From the NCBI GenBank assembly GCA_024867545.1, contig JANFNE010000018.1, positions 744,001-808,000 on the forward strand: a DNA stretch of 64,000 nucleotides. Direction: 5' to 3'. A program made the position numbers and the translations under genes. The DNA comes from Phytopythium helicoides. Taxonomy: Eukaryota; Oomycota; Peronosporomycetes; Pythiales; Pythiaceae. The notes under the pieces are model-generated. The model worked only from the letters and a program-made list of their open reading frames with translations. It made no database searches and had not been told where the DNA came from. Shown in pieces: positions 1 through 10,560 of the stretch; position 1 is the first letter of the stretch, and the number at the start of each line of letters is the position of its first letter.

Positions 1-387
1 GTCGATCTCGGGCTGGTAGCGCGCCAGCCATGGCATCCCGAGAATGCAGTCAAAGGCGTAATTCATCTCGATGATCAAGAACTCGTCAAGACTGCAGAAG
101 CCGTCGAACTCGTACGACAACTTCACCGTGCGCCGCGGGGTTGCCCGTGGCTTGCCGTCCGCTAGCTTGACGACCATCTCGCCTGGACCCTCTTGAACGC
201 GAAGGTTGGCTGGAAGCTCAGGCAGACATGAGGCGCGAAGAAAGTTATTCGTCGCGCCGGAGTCAAGGAGGGCGCGCAGCGGACGGCGCGCGCCAGCGAC
301 GTGCTTGAGTCGCCGCTGGACGTGGTGGCATTGAATTGTGCGTGAAGCACAGGGGCGTCGGATGATCGGGCTGCCACCGGACCCGGA
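1..387 (-). pseudogene. Ty3/gypsy pol fragment: aspartic protease (runs off left edge)
   Basis: On the minus strand a frame open from 387 down to 1 encodes a retropepsin-like aspartic protease. The active-site motif LRALLDSGATNNF lies near 240-279, and the end of the fold reads DCILGMPWLARYQPEID near 2-55. This enzyme cuts the Gag-Pol polyprotein of LTR retrotransposons; reverse transcriptase and integrase would lie to the left, outside the window. The frame differs from that of gag. It opens only after an in-frame TGA at 388-390, about 30 bases beyond the gag stop, so the two frames do not overlap as expected for frameshift expression. With the broken gag this suggests a decayed copy. The protease assignment is secure from the motif; loss of function is inferred. 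Confidence 0.8.
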
Positions 388-418
388 TCAACCTCGATGC
401 CAGTAGGGCGCCCCGCCC

Positions 419-1441
419 CTACTGGTCCTGATCGTTTTTTGACGCCCCGGATGGCTCGGCGGCGGACTTGTCCGCCGCCTCAACACTCGCGAGAATGGGC
501 GCAGGTGCGCGGCACTCCGCCGCACGATGACCAGGCTTCTGACAGCGGAAGCAGGTCAGTTGACTAAGGCCGCGACCACCGCGGCCACCACGACCTCGGC
601 CGCGACCACGACCGGCGGGAGACCCTCTTCGATAGGATGTTGCGATCGCGTCGATCTCCATCGGGTTGGGTGCACTCACCCGAGCCTCAGCCGACAGCGG
701 CTTCGCGTATGACGACGCAACCATGTAGTCCTCGCGTAACGCGAGGGCAAACGCCTCTTCAAGGGTCTTGGGCTCGGCGCGAACTAAGCAATAGCGAGTC
801 ATTCCCTCGCGCATACCGAATATGAAGACGTGGACTTGAGTGGCCATGTCAACTGGGTTCGCGACGATGCACGATACCAAGTGTCGTGCGTGTTGTACGT
901 AGTCGCGCATTGACATCTTGTCTTGCTTGAGAGCGAAGAAGGCTGCGCGCATGCGCGACTCGTCTTGGGGCGGCTCGAACGCGAGCCGCAGGTCGTCTTG
1001 GAGTGTCTTGAGCGTAGGGAACGCACCCTCGTCGGTGACAAGCTTGCCGAGGGCCCATTCCTTGGCCTTGCCCGACAGACGCGAGAGCAGGAAGCTCACT
1101 CGCGCTGTCTCGGACGCGAGCTGTCTCGCGTCCATCGCGATTGCGACTTCGCGGAACCAGCGGTTCAGGGGGAGTCGGTCTTGACCGACTCCAGAGTACA
1201 GGGTAGTGTCAATCTTGACAATCTCATTCTTGACTTGGGACGCGGGAGTTGAGATAGCACGCTGCCTGTCAGCGTGCTCGCGTCCGAGAAACTCGTGGAT
1301 GGCTATGTGTTGGTCCTCCGGCGTCGCTGATCGCAGCAGCGACGCCACAAATGACTCTCCGGAGGCCGCGGCAACTCGGTGTAGCGTAGCTCACTCGAAC
1401 GCTGTCAAGTGGGGGAACCCCTCGTGGGTTAGCTTCTCCAT
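419..1441 (-). pseudogene. Ty3/gypsy gag with early in-frame stop
   Basis: Minus-strand gag of the same element. The capsid-like region contains WFREVAIAMDARQ and LSRLSGKAKEWALGKL, typical of the Retrotrans_gag family. An Arg/Gly-rich stretch (RGRGRGRGGRGGRG) and one CCHC zinc knuckle (CFRCQKPGHRAAEC, about 556-600) follow and would bind nucleic acid. The only plausible ATG is at 1441, just inside the primer-binding site. In that same frame a TGA falls at 1391-1393, after 16 codons, and no ATG follows until deep in the capsid. The stop is therefore probably a decay mutation. Read without it the product would be about 340 residues. A spliced or non-ATG start is a less likely alternative. Confidence 0.8.
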
Positions 1442-1466
1442 CTTGGTCGTTGGAAGGACTACAAAG

Positions 1467-1474
1467 TGCTACCA
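1467..1474 (-). other. Candidate primer-binding site (initiator Met tRNA)
   Basis: Read on the minus strand this is TGGTAGCA, two bases inside the LTR edge. It is complementary to the last eight bases of eukaryotic initiator methionine tRNA (ending UGCUACCA), the common primer of Ty3/copia-type elements. Pairing does not extend well beyond eight bases, so the tRNA identity is tentative. Confidence 0.5.
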
Positions 1475-1476
1475 GG

Positions 1477-1929
1477 TGTATCGGGCCTAAAGCCCGCTAC
1501 GATACTTGCACGTTGCTCGAAGGAAGCAAATTCACTCTGTTTCATTATTGGAGGGAGGCGGGAGCCTCCCGACCACAAATCCAAACAATGACTCATGATT
1601 GGCTAATATGTGGGCTGCGTCCCACATAAGAGCCAATCAGAGCAAAGCACGTCGACGCGCGTCCATGTCCTGACGCGCGTCACAGATCCTGCCTACATAT
1701 GCAATAGAGCCCTACACATATGGCTAGATATGAAATATGAATGTGAGCGGGGGAAGTGCCCCGCTACAGCTCCATAGTGCGCAGTTGTCGCCGTTGAGCC
1801 TGTCGGATGGTCTTGAACGATGGCTATGCTGTGGAAGGCATCGGGGCAATAATCTAATAAGCTGTCAAGGGTATTAGTCATGCAGGTTTCAGTACTTTAG
1901 CATCAGACAGGGAAATGGAATGCGATACA
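1477..1929 (-). mobile_element. 5' LTR of the Ty3/gypsy element
   Basis: A 453-bp LTR bounded by a 7-bp inverted repeat, TGTATCG at 1477-1483 and CGATACA at 1923-1929, with the canonical TG...CA ends. It lies immediately upstream (minus strand) of the primer-binding site and gag, where the 5' LTR must be. It contains an inverted GGGAGG/CCTCCC stretch near 1551-1572. The five bases beyond the outer edge (TTGAC, 1930-1934) should be repeated beyond the other LTR as target-site duplication; that end lies outside the window. Confidence 0.75.
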
Positions 1930-2746
1930 TTGACAGATAACACTGTCGTGCACCGTGCTGCGCGAATGTTTAACTAATCTATACTCGACGCAAGTTTGAA
2001 GAGGATACTAGAATACAACATTGTTTATGTAAGGCTACTCGAGTATGTTTCCTCCAACCAATAGCTACTGGTCGACGTCATGCGGGTTTCCGCCTGGAAA
2101 AGAGGACTTTAAGAACAGGAACGACTCGCTATTATACGTTTTTTTTCCAATAAACCTCTACTGCTAGGTGAGTTGTGCTTTCGGTTTTCGGAGGTAGATC
2201 TCGCCTACGAATCACCAAGTATTTGAATGACCTGACCCAAATGTACGGGTTGTTCTAAGTATTGGGTCTTGTGGCCATGTAACGATCTGGTGGTAGATGG
2301 AAATGGGTATCGCAATATCCCAGTCCGCGACAAAAACCATAAAAAACTTCACTTCTTTTTCAATGAAACTAACTTGATGGTGCTTGCTTGTTTACAAATT
2401 CGAAGTAGATTGACGATCATCAGGCCTTCATTGCTGCTTTGGTGCTGCTCTGTTCGACTTTGGTTGGAACATTTGATAGTACGGTATAATTTCCTTTCGA
2501 GTTGCGGGTTTCTGATTGGTTAGATACTTGATAATAAACCAATAAATGTTTTTCAGTACCTTTTTATCAACCAATCATCGGACGTATCAGAAGCGAGCAC
2601 ACTGGAGATTCAAGAAATCCCTCAACACACTCAAGCATCATTCGGTGCTTCACTCGATCAACTCCAACCCAACATGATTGATGGCAGAAGGAGAAACGTC
2701 ACGCAATGGGAAGCTGTGTACATTTAATTGGTACGCACACGCACGG
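1930..2746. other. Intergenic, no gene seen
   Basis: Mixed, partly AT-rich DNA between the retroelement and the first MYB gene. I see no conserved coding frame. A 9-bp inverted repeat carrying CCAAT (TGATTGGTT near 2513 and AACCAATCA near 2567) flanks about 45 bases; it lies downstream of the MYB gene, and its role is unknown. Confidence 0.5.
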
Positions 2747-3442
2747 TCACAGTACGTTGATGATAAAGTCGAGCGCTTCGTCGATCTCTGGGAACTCGCA
2801 CGGCTCCGTGACCTGGTCAAGAGCCCACATCTTGCTCGTTCGCTGCAGCGGCTCCAGCGGGTCGAGCGCTTCGGCCGGCTGGTCGCAGGAGGGTGGTCGC
2901 TTGTCCATCGACGAGTCTGAGAACGACAGGCACCCGATAAATTGGCCGTCGCCAACGAGGGCGGCGGGGTCGAGCTCCTCGCTCTTCATAAACAGCATCT
3001 CTTGGAAGCTGAGGTCGACGGACTGGCCAAGCGGCTCGGACCAGGCCTGTGAGTCACTCTCTGGGCCATCGCCTTCCCCAGAGACCTCGCCTGGGTCTTG
3101 CTTGGGCATGAACTCACTCTTGACCGTGCTGTCGTTGCTGCCGTCGCTGTCAAGCGTTGAGACAGCGTCCTCGCACGCGTGGGTGGCTCGGCGGTATCTA
3201 CGCAGCCCCCGCTTTCGGCGCTGCAGCTTCTGGCGGAACTTTTGCGCGTGCGTCATGGTCTGGCGCGTGCTGCGCGTGCCCACGAACTGCGCCACGAGCT
3301 TCCACGGGCCTTTGGGGAAGCGGCGCTGGGCCTCGAGGAAGCGCTCGTGCTCGGCCGGCGTCCATACACCTACGCCGTCGCGGCTCTCTCTCGGCCGCAC
3401 GCCCGGCCGTCGGCGCCTCGCGGTCGACCTCGTGCGCTCCAT
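2747..3442 (-). CDS. SHAQKYF-type MYB transcription factor (MYB-1)
   Basis: Single-exon gene for 231 residues from ATG 3442; further upstream in the frame only a non-ATG codon at 3463 is available. One MYB/SANT-like repeat covers about residues 25-73: Trp at the start (VWTPAEHERFLEA), GPWKLVAQFVGTRSTRQTM in the middle, and the signature THAQKFRQK at the end. It is the divergent SHAQKYF class that binds DNA through a single repeat, so a nuclear sequence-specific regulator is expected. A basic RRKRGLRRYRR stretch follows the repeat and could act as nuclear localisation signal. The C-terminal half is acidic and Ser/Asp-rich and may be an activation region. The promoter would lie in 3443 upward. 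Target genes cannot be told from sequence. Confidence 0.85.
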   Translation of the reverse strand: MERTRSTARRRRPGVRPRESRDGVGVWTPAEHERFLEAQRRFPKGPWKLVAQFVGTRSTRQTMTHAQKFRQKLQRRKRGLRRYRRATHACEDAVSTLDSDGSNDSTVKSEFMPKQDPGEVSGEGDGPESDSQAWSEPLGQSVDLSFQEMLFMKSEELDPAALVGDGQFIGCLSFSDSSMDKRPPSCDQPAEALDPLEPLQRTSKMWALDQVTEPCEFPEIDEALDFIINVL

Positions 3443-5278
3443 GGCGTTCGCCAGCGGGACCAAGGAAAGGGCGAGCGCGCGCGCGGATGCGAATCGCGAA
3501 ATGGCGAGCGCAGACAGGGGCCGAGAGGTGAGCGCGGCACGCGGAGGAGCGTTTGCGAGCGATTAACACGCGCATGTCAGGGACAGTGGGCCGATTGGTC
3601 CCCCGATGTGTCTTCGCCTCGCGAAAAATTGCGTGCCTTCCACTGTGTTCAGGAGGCGCTTGTGGCTCGAACACTGTGTCGCCCGTCGGTATCCTCATTA
3701 GGCACCACCTGTTTCCATTAGTTTCTGCCTTAGTTGCGTGCTGAGCCTGAATTTCCGAGAAGCTTGAACCTTCCGAACCGCACAAACTTGGCTGAGAATC
3801 AAATCCCGGAGGCAGCCAGTTACATGCAGCCGCCGCGACGCCGCGAACGAGACTCTTCAACGAACATCTCACCAGTGCGCTGCACGCATCACCATCGTCG
3901 CGGTTCGATTTCCGCCCGGTCTGTGATATCCGCTGGCTGATGAGTGACCCTTACGACGGTATGCAAAGTGATGCAGAGCTGCGCGCTTGTGGTGGGTTGC
4001 GATGGTCGAGGGCCGCTGCCTTGACGTCCGCCTTTCGTCAGCACGACCTTCACTGACTCCGCTGATCAGATGGGTGACCCGGAGCCTCCTCGATGGCCGC
4101 ATCCGTGATGGCTTCACGTTTTCAACGCTGGGTTGATATGCATGTTCAGAAGGAGGGAGGGCGGTTTCATTGTCCACCTCACCTCGTTCTCGATCGCCTC
4201 GCTTTCGAATCTATCAGCCTGGCGACACGATGCCGACCGGAACAAGCAAACCTGCTCCGTGGGAGCTGTTAATCTACTGTACTGCTGAGTTCTGGACCCA
4301 AGACTGACACGATCCCGACCGGAAAGTGCTCGGCTGCGGCTCACCTTGAAGATAGAGGCGATGGATTTTGCGGACGTGTCGAGGCGGATTACTTGCTCTC
4401 AACACTGCCTCTTGAGAGAGCGGTGGACAGAGCTGAACAGGGAGACTTGGAATTTGCACTCTCAACGGTACGGCCCATCATATCAACGATTCACGAGCAA
4501 TGCCAATCAGTTTGAGAGCACACGCTGCGGGGCGAAACCCAGGCAGTTGGGTTGCAGCTCGAGGAAATGGGTACATTGCAATGTAGCCATCACCACCACA
4601 AGAGAGACGGAGAGAGTGCAGAGTAGTAGTAATGGCTACAGATCACTCCATTCGCCCCACCTCACTCCGTGACGAGATCGCCTCGACTGTCACTACTGGG
4701 ATACCGTGCCATGCCATTTTTGACGCGAGCATGCCTCCTTTGGCTGAGTCGCCTCGGGGGACATATCTATTGCACCACGTACGCGCGTACGTCACCCTTC
4801 ATGCTCCCGTGGCTGAAGCTACACGTCTCGGAGGTCGCCAGCTACACAGTACTGAGCCAGCATTCCAATTTTCTCGATGCGCAACCTCGCAATGTCAGAT
4901 ACCTGTCAGCACAGCCACCTCGTACACTACTGGGTTTGGAATGGTCAAGGTGCCTCGCCTACTATATTACTCGTTGTTTTACCGGCACCACTTCTCGCCT
5001 CGCTCGTCTTCAAAAATGTAAGCAATGCATCGCGGCGTGCTCCTGCTCGAGCGCCCGAAGGCTTGTACGCGCGCCTCGCGCCTCGCGAGAGTGTCTAGTG
5101 TGGTCGTAGCTCGGAGCGACGCGGAGAGGCCAGCTAACTGTCGAAACAATAAATACGCGCTCGCCGCTTCGTCGTCTCCGGTTGCTTGCTCGTGGGGTTC
5201 TCTCTCCCCATCGCGTCTTCTATCTGCTGGATGATTGGACGGGAGCACCGTCTACGTGGGAGCCGCGCTTGCCGCCGC
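3443..5278. other. Intergenic, 1.8 kb, no gene supported
   Basis: Lies upstream of MYB-1 and downstream of MYB-2 (both minus). No frame shows a recognisable domain. A 19-base direct repeat with one mismatch (GACACGATSCCGACCGGAA) occurs at 4224-4242 and 4306-4324. Confidence 0.5.
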
Positions 5279-5887
5279 CTAGGACTCGCGGTGGAACGTC
5301 TCGATCAAAAAGTCCATGCACTTGTCGAACTCAATGTCGCTCGGCTCGTACGCGGGTCCGTCTAGGAAGTGCGCATTGGTGTGGGGGCTGTTGAAGTCGA
5401 TGGCGGGCGGCAGCTTCTGGTAGGCGGCGGGCATGGGCGCCATGCCGTCCATGCCGGCGGCCACGGGGAAGTTGCCGTCCTCCTCGCCGAGCATGTCGAG
5501 CTCCTGCTCGGCAGCGATGGCGAGCGAGGTGGCGAGGATCGAGTCGTTGAACTGCTCCTCGTTGGAGAGCAGCGCGTTGAAGCGCGAGGAGCGGTCGAGG
5601 ATGAAGGGCAGATTCTGGCGGCCGGTCATGCGCACGTTGCGCAGGCGGCGCGCGATCTTCTGGCGGTACTTTTGCGCGTGGGTCATGGTCTGGCGCGCCG
5701 TGCGCGAGCCGACGTGGGCCGCGATGTCCTTCCAGGGGCCGGACGGGAAGAGCTTGATGCCCTCGATGAAGAGCTCGTGCTCCTCGGGGGACCAGAGCCC
5801 GCGGCTCTCGGTCTTGCCGCTCGTGCTCGACGTGTCGCTGCCGGCCGCGCTCATGGCGTCGTCCGAGGGCGCGTACGAGGCGGACAT
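5279..5887 (-). CDS. SHAQKYF-type MYB transcription factor (MYB-2)
   Basis: Single-exon gene for 202 residues from ATG 5887. A Ser/Thr/Ala-rich N-terminus precedes one MYB repeat at residues 31-77: LWSPEEHELFIEGIKLFPSG, then PWKDIAAHVGSRTARQTM and THAQKYRQK. The spacing is identical to the other MYB genes of the window. The C-terminal part is Met/Pro/Asp-rich and ends in an acidic, hydrophobic patch (DIEFDKCMDFLIETF), plausible as a transactivation segment. Expected to act in the nucleus as a single-repeat DNA-binding regulator. It is divergent from MYB-3, with a 3.2-kb shared upstream region that carries three copies of CGATTTAG near this gene's start. Confidence 0.87.
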   Translation of the reverse strand: MSASYAPSDDAMSAAGSDTSSTSGKTESRGLWSPEEHELFIEGIKLFPSGPWKDIAAHVGSRTARQTMTHAQKYRQKIARRLRNVRMTGRQNLPFILDRSSRFNALLSNEEQFNDSILATSLAIAAEQELDMLGEEDGNFPVAAGMDGMAPMPAAYQKLPPAIDFNSPHTNAHFLDGPAYEPSDIEFDKCMDFLIETFHRES

Positions 5888-8800
5888 GCTGTCTGTGTGG
5901 CGGGGGGAGGCTGGCTGGCTGGGGGCTGGCGAGAGAGAGCTGGGGTGTGCGCGCGTGTGGGCAGATCTTCAACTGAAAGATCGGCGGCTGCGGGCGGCGC
6001 TCGGCCCCCCCCTCGACGCGAGTCGCCCCCCTCTGCGTGGCTCCCGTCCTCTCCCTTGATCCGTCAGCCGCCCTCTTCCATTTCCCGCGCTCTCCTCCCT
6101 GATGACGCGCCGCGCCGCCTGCATAGACGCCGGCCATACAAGCGCGATGTCGGCGGCCGGTCCACTCACGCCGGTCAGCGATTTAGCGGGGGCTCAACTG
6201 AGGATACCCCGACGATTTAGTGTGCGCACGGTTGTATGGTCATGACTTGAAAATTTGCCAGAAATGGGCGGATTGGACCCCGGGAGGAGCGAGTTGAGGA
6301 GGCCGGAGCCGCGATTTAGCTTGCCGGGAGCGCGATCTTGGCTCGTTTCTCGCGCCTTCCATTTCTGCAAAGATGATGAGAGTGTCCCAGAAACGCCCAG
6401 GCGCTCTCTGTCTTGGGGAAAAGGCTGGCTGGCAGGCGGTTGCACGCCCATGCGTCGACTCGCGCGGCTTCCCCAGTGTCAAGCAAGGAGGCAGCTAGGC
6501 CGTTTTCCAGCGTTTCCAGCAGTCACCTGCACGGTCAACCTCGAGCCCTCGCGACAGCAGCCCCCACCGTGGAGTTGCGTGCGCATGTACCCATGGTGTC
6601 AACTGCGCACAAAATCACTTGGAAAGCCACATCACTGCAATTCAGTATACCCCATAGTGTGTGGCTGCCAGACGTCATGTCCCTTACGGTGTCAACACAG
6701 ACGGGACACGGTTTTTATGGGAGGAGCCAAGCTCCCTGGCTCTGCACGGATGCCTTCGGTTCAGAATACGTGCGCAGCCGGTGCATCTGTCAACTTGCCC
6801 TAGCCCGCGGGAAACGGCAGCTCATTTGAGTTCAGTATGCGCATAATTGGCGCGGATACATTTGTGTACCCATTGCGTTGAAGTTGTGACACGATCCAAA
6901 GCAGGCTAGATTCCCTACGGTATCCTGGACGCCATACAGTTTCCCAAGTCGCAAAATGTGCGCAAGTTTTGCCAAACTCGAGGAAACAGTGCCGAGCTCC
7001 CGCCGTCCACCTCCTGTCAGCAAGTTGCACTGGCCAAAGGAAACCTCTATCGGATCCTCGTCTTGCCTGCGGTGTGTGATGGATCTGCCGCGGCGGTTTT
7101 ACAGAACGTTGCTGCCACAAAAAAATAGAAGTCATGAAGGGAGGAAGCGTGACGCAGGATGCGACTGCTAGCTGCGACTTGACTCGGTTGAAGCCGCTCC
7201 AACTGCACACGCACTCGAGCGCAGCTGCATGTAATCACCGGCGGCCAAGTGAGCGCGCGAGCGAGTGCCCGCTGCACACGAGCGGGTGCGGCTCGATGGT
7301 CCATCGGTGGCTCCTTCCGACCCAAAGGGGTACGTTCGGCGGCGGCAATCGAACGACAGAATCCGAACGGTGCCCCACCTAGATGCAAAGTGCGGTGATC
7401 CAGATTCCTGTATTTGTATACGCCCGGCAGGGGGTGGTCACGTGCGCTTCTGCGCACTTTCCTGCCTCGGTTCCCGGCACGAAGCGCTCCCACTCGCGCG
7501 CTGTTTACCGTCGCTGGATAGTCACCACTCGATCGTGAACCATGACCACGCGCGCAGCGACGATCTGCATGACCGACAACGAAAATCCACACGCGCGCGC
7601 ACGAGCGCACCAGCCAGCGTGCATACGCAGTGCAGTCCATTGCAAGCCACACGCAGGGGCTGCGACAACATCCAGCGTGCCGAGCATGCGGCTTTTTCAA
7701 CGCGGCAACCGCAACAGCAGCGGGCGGGCTCGAAGAGAGATGCCCCATGGACGCAACGCGACAGCAACCCGCCGAGCAAAAGATCGCGCACTTCTCTCCC
7801 ACGAACATCCTGCAACGAGGATGCAATACGCTGTACTGTATTGCTGAGCACAAACCGTCGGGAAACAGCCGCCAGATCTAGCAGTCGACGTCACTGCCCC
7901 CCAACTGCCACGCCTTGACAGATTTCAGTCACCAAGTGGGCACGCGAGACATGTAGCGCGCGCAACGCCGGGACGTCCTGTCACCCCAGCTGCGTGTCGC
8001 ACACGCCAGGCTTCACGATCCGCTGCGACATGCTTGAAGGTGCACAGCCAATTTACGGATCTGACCCATCATAGGTACCAAATGTTGTATCTAAAGCGTG
8101 TTTCTGCCGTACAAAAATGACGAATAGTATCAACATTACAGAAAATGGACGCTACACAGATGGCCAATCCAAGTACAACTATGGTCACGGGCGTGGTTCT
8201 CGGGCGGGTCCTTGGCACTCGCTGAGCTGACTCGCCAACTCAGGCCAGGGTTCACGCAGGTGGAGCGGTGGGTGGAGAGGAGGGCGGTGGCGCCGCCTGC
8301 CGAGTGGGTCTGCCACTCGCGCTTTTCGCGGGCTGCTGCTCACGTCTCGCTCCCCCCAAACTGCTGCTTCTGCTAGCGATGGAGGTGAAGGTTCCGCACC
8401 GACTGCGGGTGGTATTGCTCAGCATGTGGTGCTACTAGCGTTGGTCAAGTCGGTCCGACGGTGCTGGGGCAGCGCCCTTTCGGTGATATGCTCTGCGGTG
8501 CTGTACGCGTCTTGACGGAGTCGTGGCGAGGGGAGGAGCGGACTTGACAATGCGCTCGCTGGCTCGCTGGAGACGGCGCGCCCGTCCTTGGTCCCCCCTT
8601 CGTTAGTCACCGAGTCTCCACCGAGTTTGTCGGCGCCGAAATAACGCGCAGAGGAGGTGAGCGGAGACCTGCGAGCGACCGCATCCACTGTGCGGCGAAA
8701 ATTTCGGCGCGCTTTTGGCTCGATGCGACGTCAGCTGCCGCGAAGAGATGCGCCAAGCGCAGTTGCAGGACGCGAATCGAATACTCTTCCCCCCACAAGC

Positions 8801-9056
8801 ACAAGAGCCGTCCGCCCGTCGTTCTCCATGTCCATGTGGGGTTCTGCTTTCCAGCTCATTACCGGCCACTTGCGCCATTGAAGCTTTCGGCACATGCGCC
8901 ACGAGTTGTCGTGCAGCCATTGGCCGAATTACACGTTCTCGCCGCCTTCATTGGCTAAAAGAGACGGGAGATCCTGCAACGGCGATGGCCGCCAACGCGC
9001 GCGTCCTGCAGCCGCAGCAGCCAGCGCGTACTTTTCCACTTCCCTGACGGTACAGC
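5888..9056. other. Long divergent intergenic region between MYB-2 and MYB-3
   Basis: About 3.2 kb separates the two divergently transcribed MYB genes. Long frames exist on both strands but none has a domain or consistent codon use, and I treat them as chance frames in GC-rich DNA. Visible elements are three CGATTTAG copies near MYB-2 (6179, 6213, 6312) and two ATTGG (inverted CCAAT) boxes at about 8919 and 8951, some 100-140 bases upstream of the MYB-3 ATG. Confidence 0.45.
6179..6319. promoter_or_regulatory. Three CGATTTAG copies upstream of MYB-2
   Basis: The octamer CGATTTAG occurs at 6179-6186, 6213-6220 and 6312-6319, all in the same orientation, 290-430 bases upstream of the MYB-2 start. 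Chance would rarely give three copies in 141 bases of GC-rich DNA. No factor is known to me for this motif. Confidence 0.3.
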
Positions 9057-9791
9057 ATGACCATCTCCAGGCGCGTGCAGAAGGAACTGGTGCAGGCCGT
9101 GCCGGCCGCCGACGTGGCGGCGGTGCGCGCGCTGACGCAGCAGCCGGCCAAGATCGCGACGAGCCGCAGCGAGGCGACCGGCGCGACGGTGTCGGCGCTG
9201 GCCGCTGCCAGCAAGGGCCAGGCCTGGACGCGCGAGGAGCACGAGCGCTTCCTCGTGGCACTCGAGCTGTTCCCGTCGGGCCCGTGGAGGGCCATTGCCG
9301 ACTACGTCGGCTCCAAGAACTCGCGCCAGACCATGACCCACGCGCAAAAGTACCGCCAGAAGCACGAGCGCCAGCAGCGCGGTCTGCGGAACCGCGCCAA
9401 GCACACCAAGCCCAAGCGCAACGCCAAGTCCGGCAGCGCCTGCAACAGGCGCGCCGAGCTCAGGCAGACGCACATCCAGGTTGACATCCGGCTGGACTGC
9501 CACCTGGGCAACGACGACTCGTCGCTACGCAGCACCAGCTCGAAGCCCAGCACCAATGTTGGCGGCAAGTTGACGGCTGACACGCCACTCGAGCTGACGG
9601 GTGACACACCGCCACCCGTCGACTGGAGCGTGGTGTTCAATCAGGCAAGCATGAGCGAGGTCTTCCCCGAGTTCGAGCCCATGGACCTGATGCCCGAGAT
9701 GTGGAGCACCAACTCGCTCGAGGAGATGATCATCGAGGGCAGCGGCCGGTTCGACTTTGTCTCGACCGAATCGCACACCGCCATCGTGTAG
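9057..9791 (+). CDS. SHAQKYF-type MYB transcription factor (MYB-3)
   Basis: Single-exon gene for 244 residues from ATG 9057. An Ala/Val-rich N-terminus of about 55 residues precedes one MYB repeat at 56-102: AWTREEHERFLVALELFPSG, PWRAIADYVGSKNSRQTM, THAQKYRQK. A basic block (KHERQQRGLRNRAKHTKPKRNAK) follows and is a good nuclear-localisation candidate. The C-terminal half carries acidic and hydrophobic residues (EVFPEFEPMDLMPEMW) typical of activation regions. Two inverted CCAAT boxes sit about 100-140 bases upstream. Nuclear DNA-binding regulator by family; targets unknown. Confidence 0.87.
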   Translation: MTISRRVQKELVQAVPAADVAAVRALTQQPAKIATSRSEATGATVSALAAASKGQAWTREEHERFLVALELFPSGPWRAIADYVGSKNSRQTMTHAQKYRQKHERQQRGLRNRAKHTKPKRNAKSGSACNRRAELRQTHIQVDIRLDCHLGNDDSSLRSTSSKPSTNVGGKLTADTPLELTGDTPPPVDWSVVFNQASMSEVFPEFEPMDLMPEMWSTNSLEEMIIEGSGRFDFVSTESHTAIV

Positions 9792-10560
9792 AAAGTGGCG
9801 TTTATCATTTTGATGTGTATGCTCCAGAGCGAGCCGTGGAAGACGTGCGTCATTTATGGCTCACCAGGGCCACAGAAAAGCGAGAAAATAGCTAGGAGCC
9901 GAACTGGCATAGTGTACGAAGATCTTCGTTTGTTTGTCTGTGTCAGAGGTGTTGAAGGTGCCAAGAGTCAACTCTTGCTTCGTCGAGCCCCAGCACTCTG
10001 GACTCTCACCATATGGCAGTGTAGATGGAGACTTTTGCGCCACGATGGAGTTTCTCGATGTGACGTGTCCTGCACAGCTAGCGCTGCGGGAAGCTCTCAT
10101 CGCCTGTTTGGTTGGGCCTTCCTCCGTCGCTTCGATACGCTGGCAACGCCTCGGTTGGTTGGCTGGTCTTGCTTCAATTGCGACTTAATCCCGCAAAGTA
10201 TGCCGAGACACCTGGCTGAAGAAGAGGATAGCAGAGGTTCACAGATTGGGTGTAGCCACGAGCGCAAGCTGAAACAGGTCGCGTCGAGATGGATGGTGTC
10301 GCGATAGGAAGGGGGGACTACGATCCGCCGTGGCTGTCGCGCTCGTGCGGCTGCATTACACTGGCATGGCGCTACTGCTGCTGGTCGTCACCGCTGCCAT
10401 TGTGCTGCTCTGAGCACGACCGCAGCGTCGACCGCGGCGTCCTTGGGCTGGTGTTGAAGTGGCAGGAGTGACGTGGTAGACACGAAATAGACTCGATTAA
10501 GTGCGAATAGTCGCGTTGCCAACCAAACCGCCATCAATCACATCGAACATCGCAGGCAAC
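9792..10560. other. Intergenic, no gene seen
   Basis: Separates MYB-3 and the ABT1-like gene, both on the plus strand. Frames here lack conserved domains. It must hold the MYB-3 terminator and the ABT1 promoter, but I recognise no specific motif. Confidence 0.5.

Noticed and set aside
162..377. 71-codon minus-strand frame
   Set aside because: It is the wrong frame over the protease; the frame with DSGATNNF and GMPWLARYQPEID is the real one.
3198..3872. 224-codon minus-strand frame overlapping MYB-1
   Set aside because: Shadow of the MYB gene in another frame; Arg/Ala-rich without the MYB signature.
3900..3925. GGTTCGATTTCC, a B-box-like word that might mark a tRNA gene
   Set aside because: No A box or cloverleaf arms at the proper distance upstream.
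5369..6220. 283-codon plus-strand frame opposite MYB-2
   Set aside because: Antisense shadow; the minus strand carries the MYB repeat.
7047..7918. Long frames on both strands (268 and 217 codons) between MYB-2 and MYB-3
   Set aside because: They overlap in opposite directions, contain no domain, and have no consistent codon bias; GC-rich DNA gives such frames by chance.
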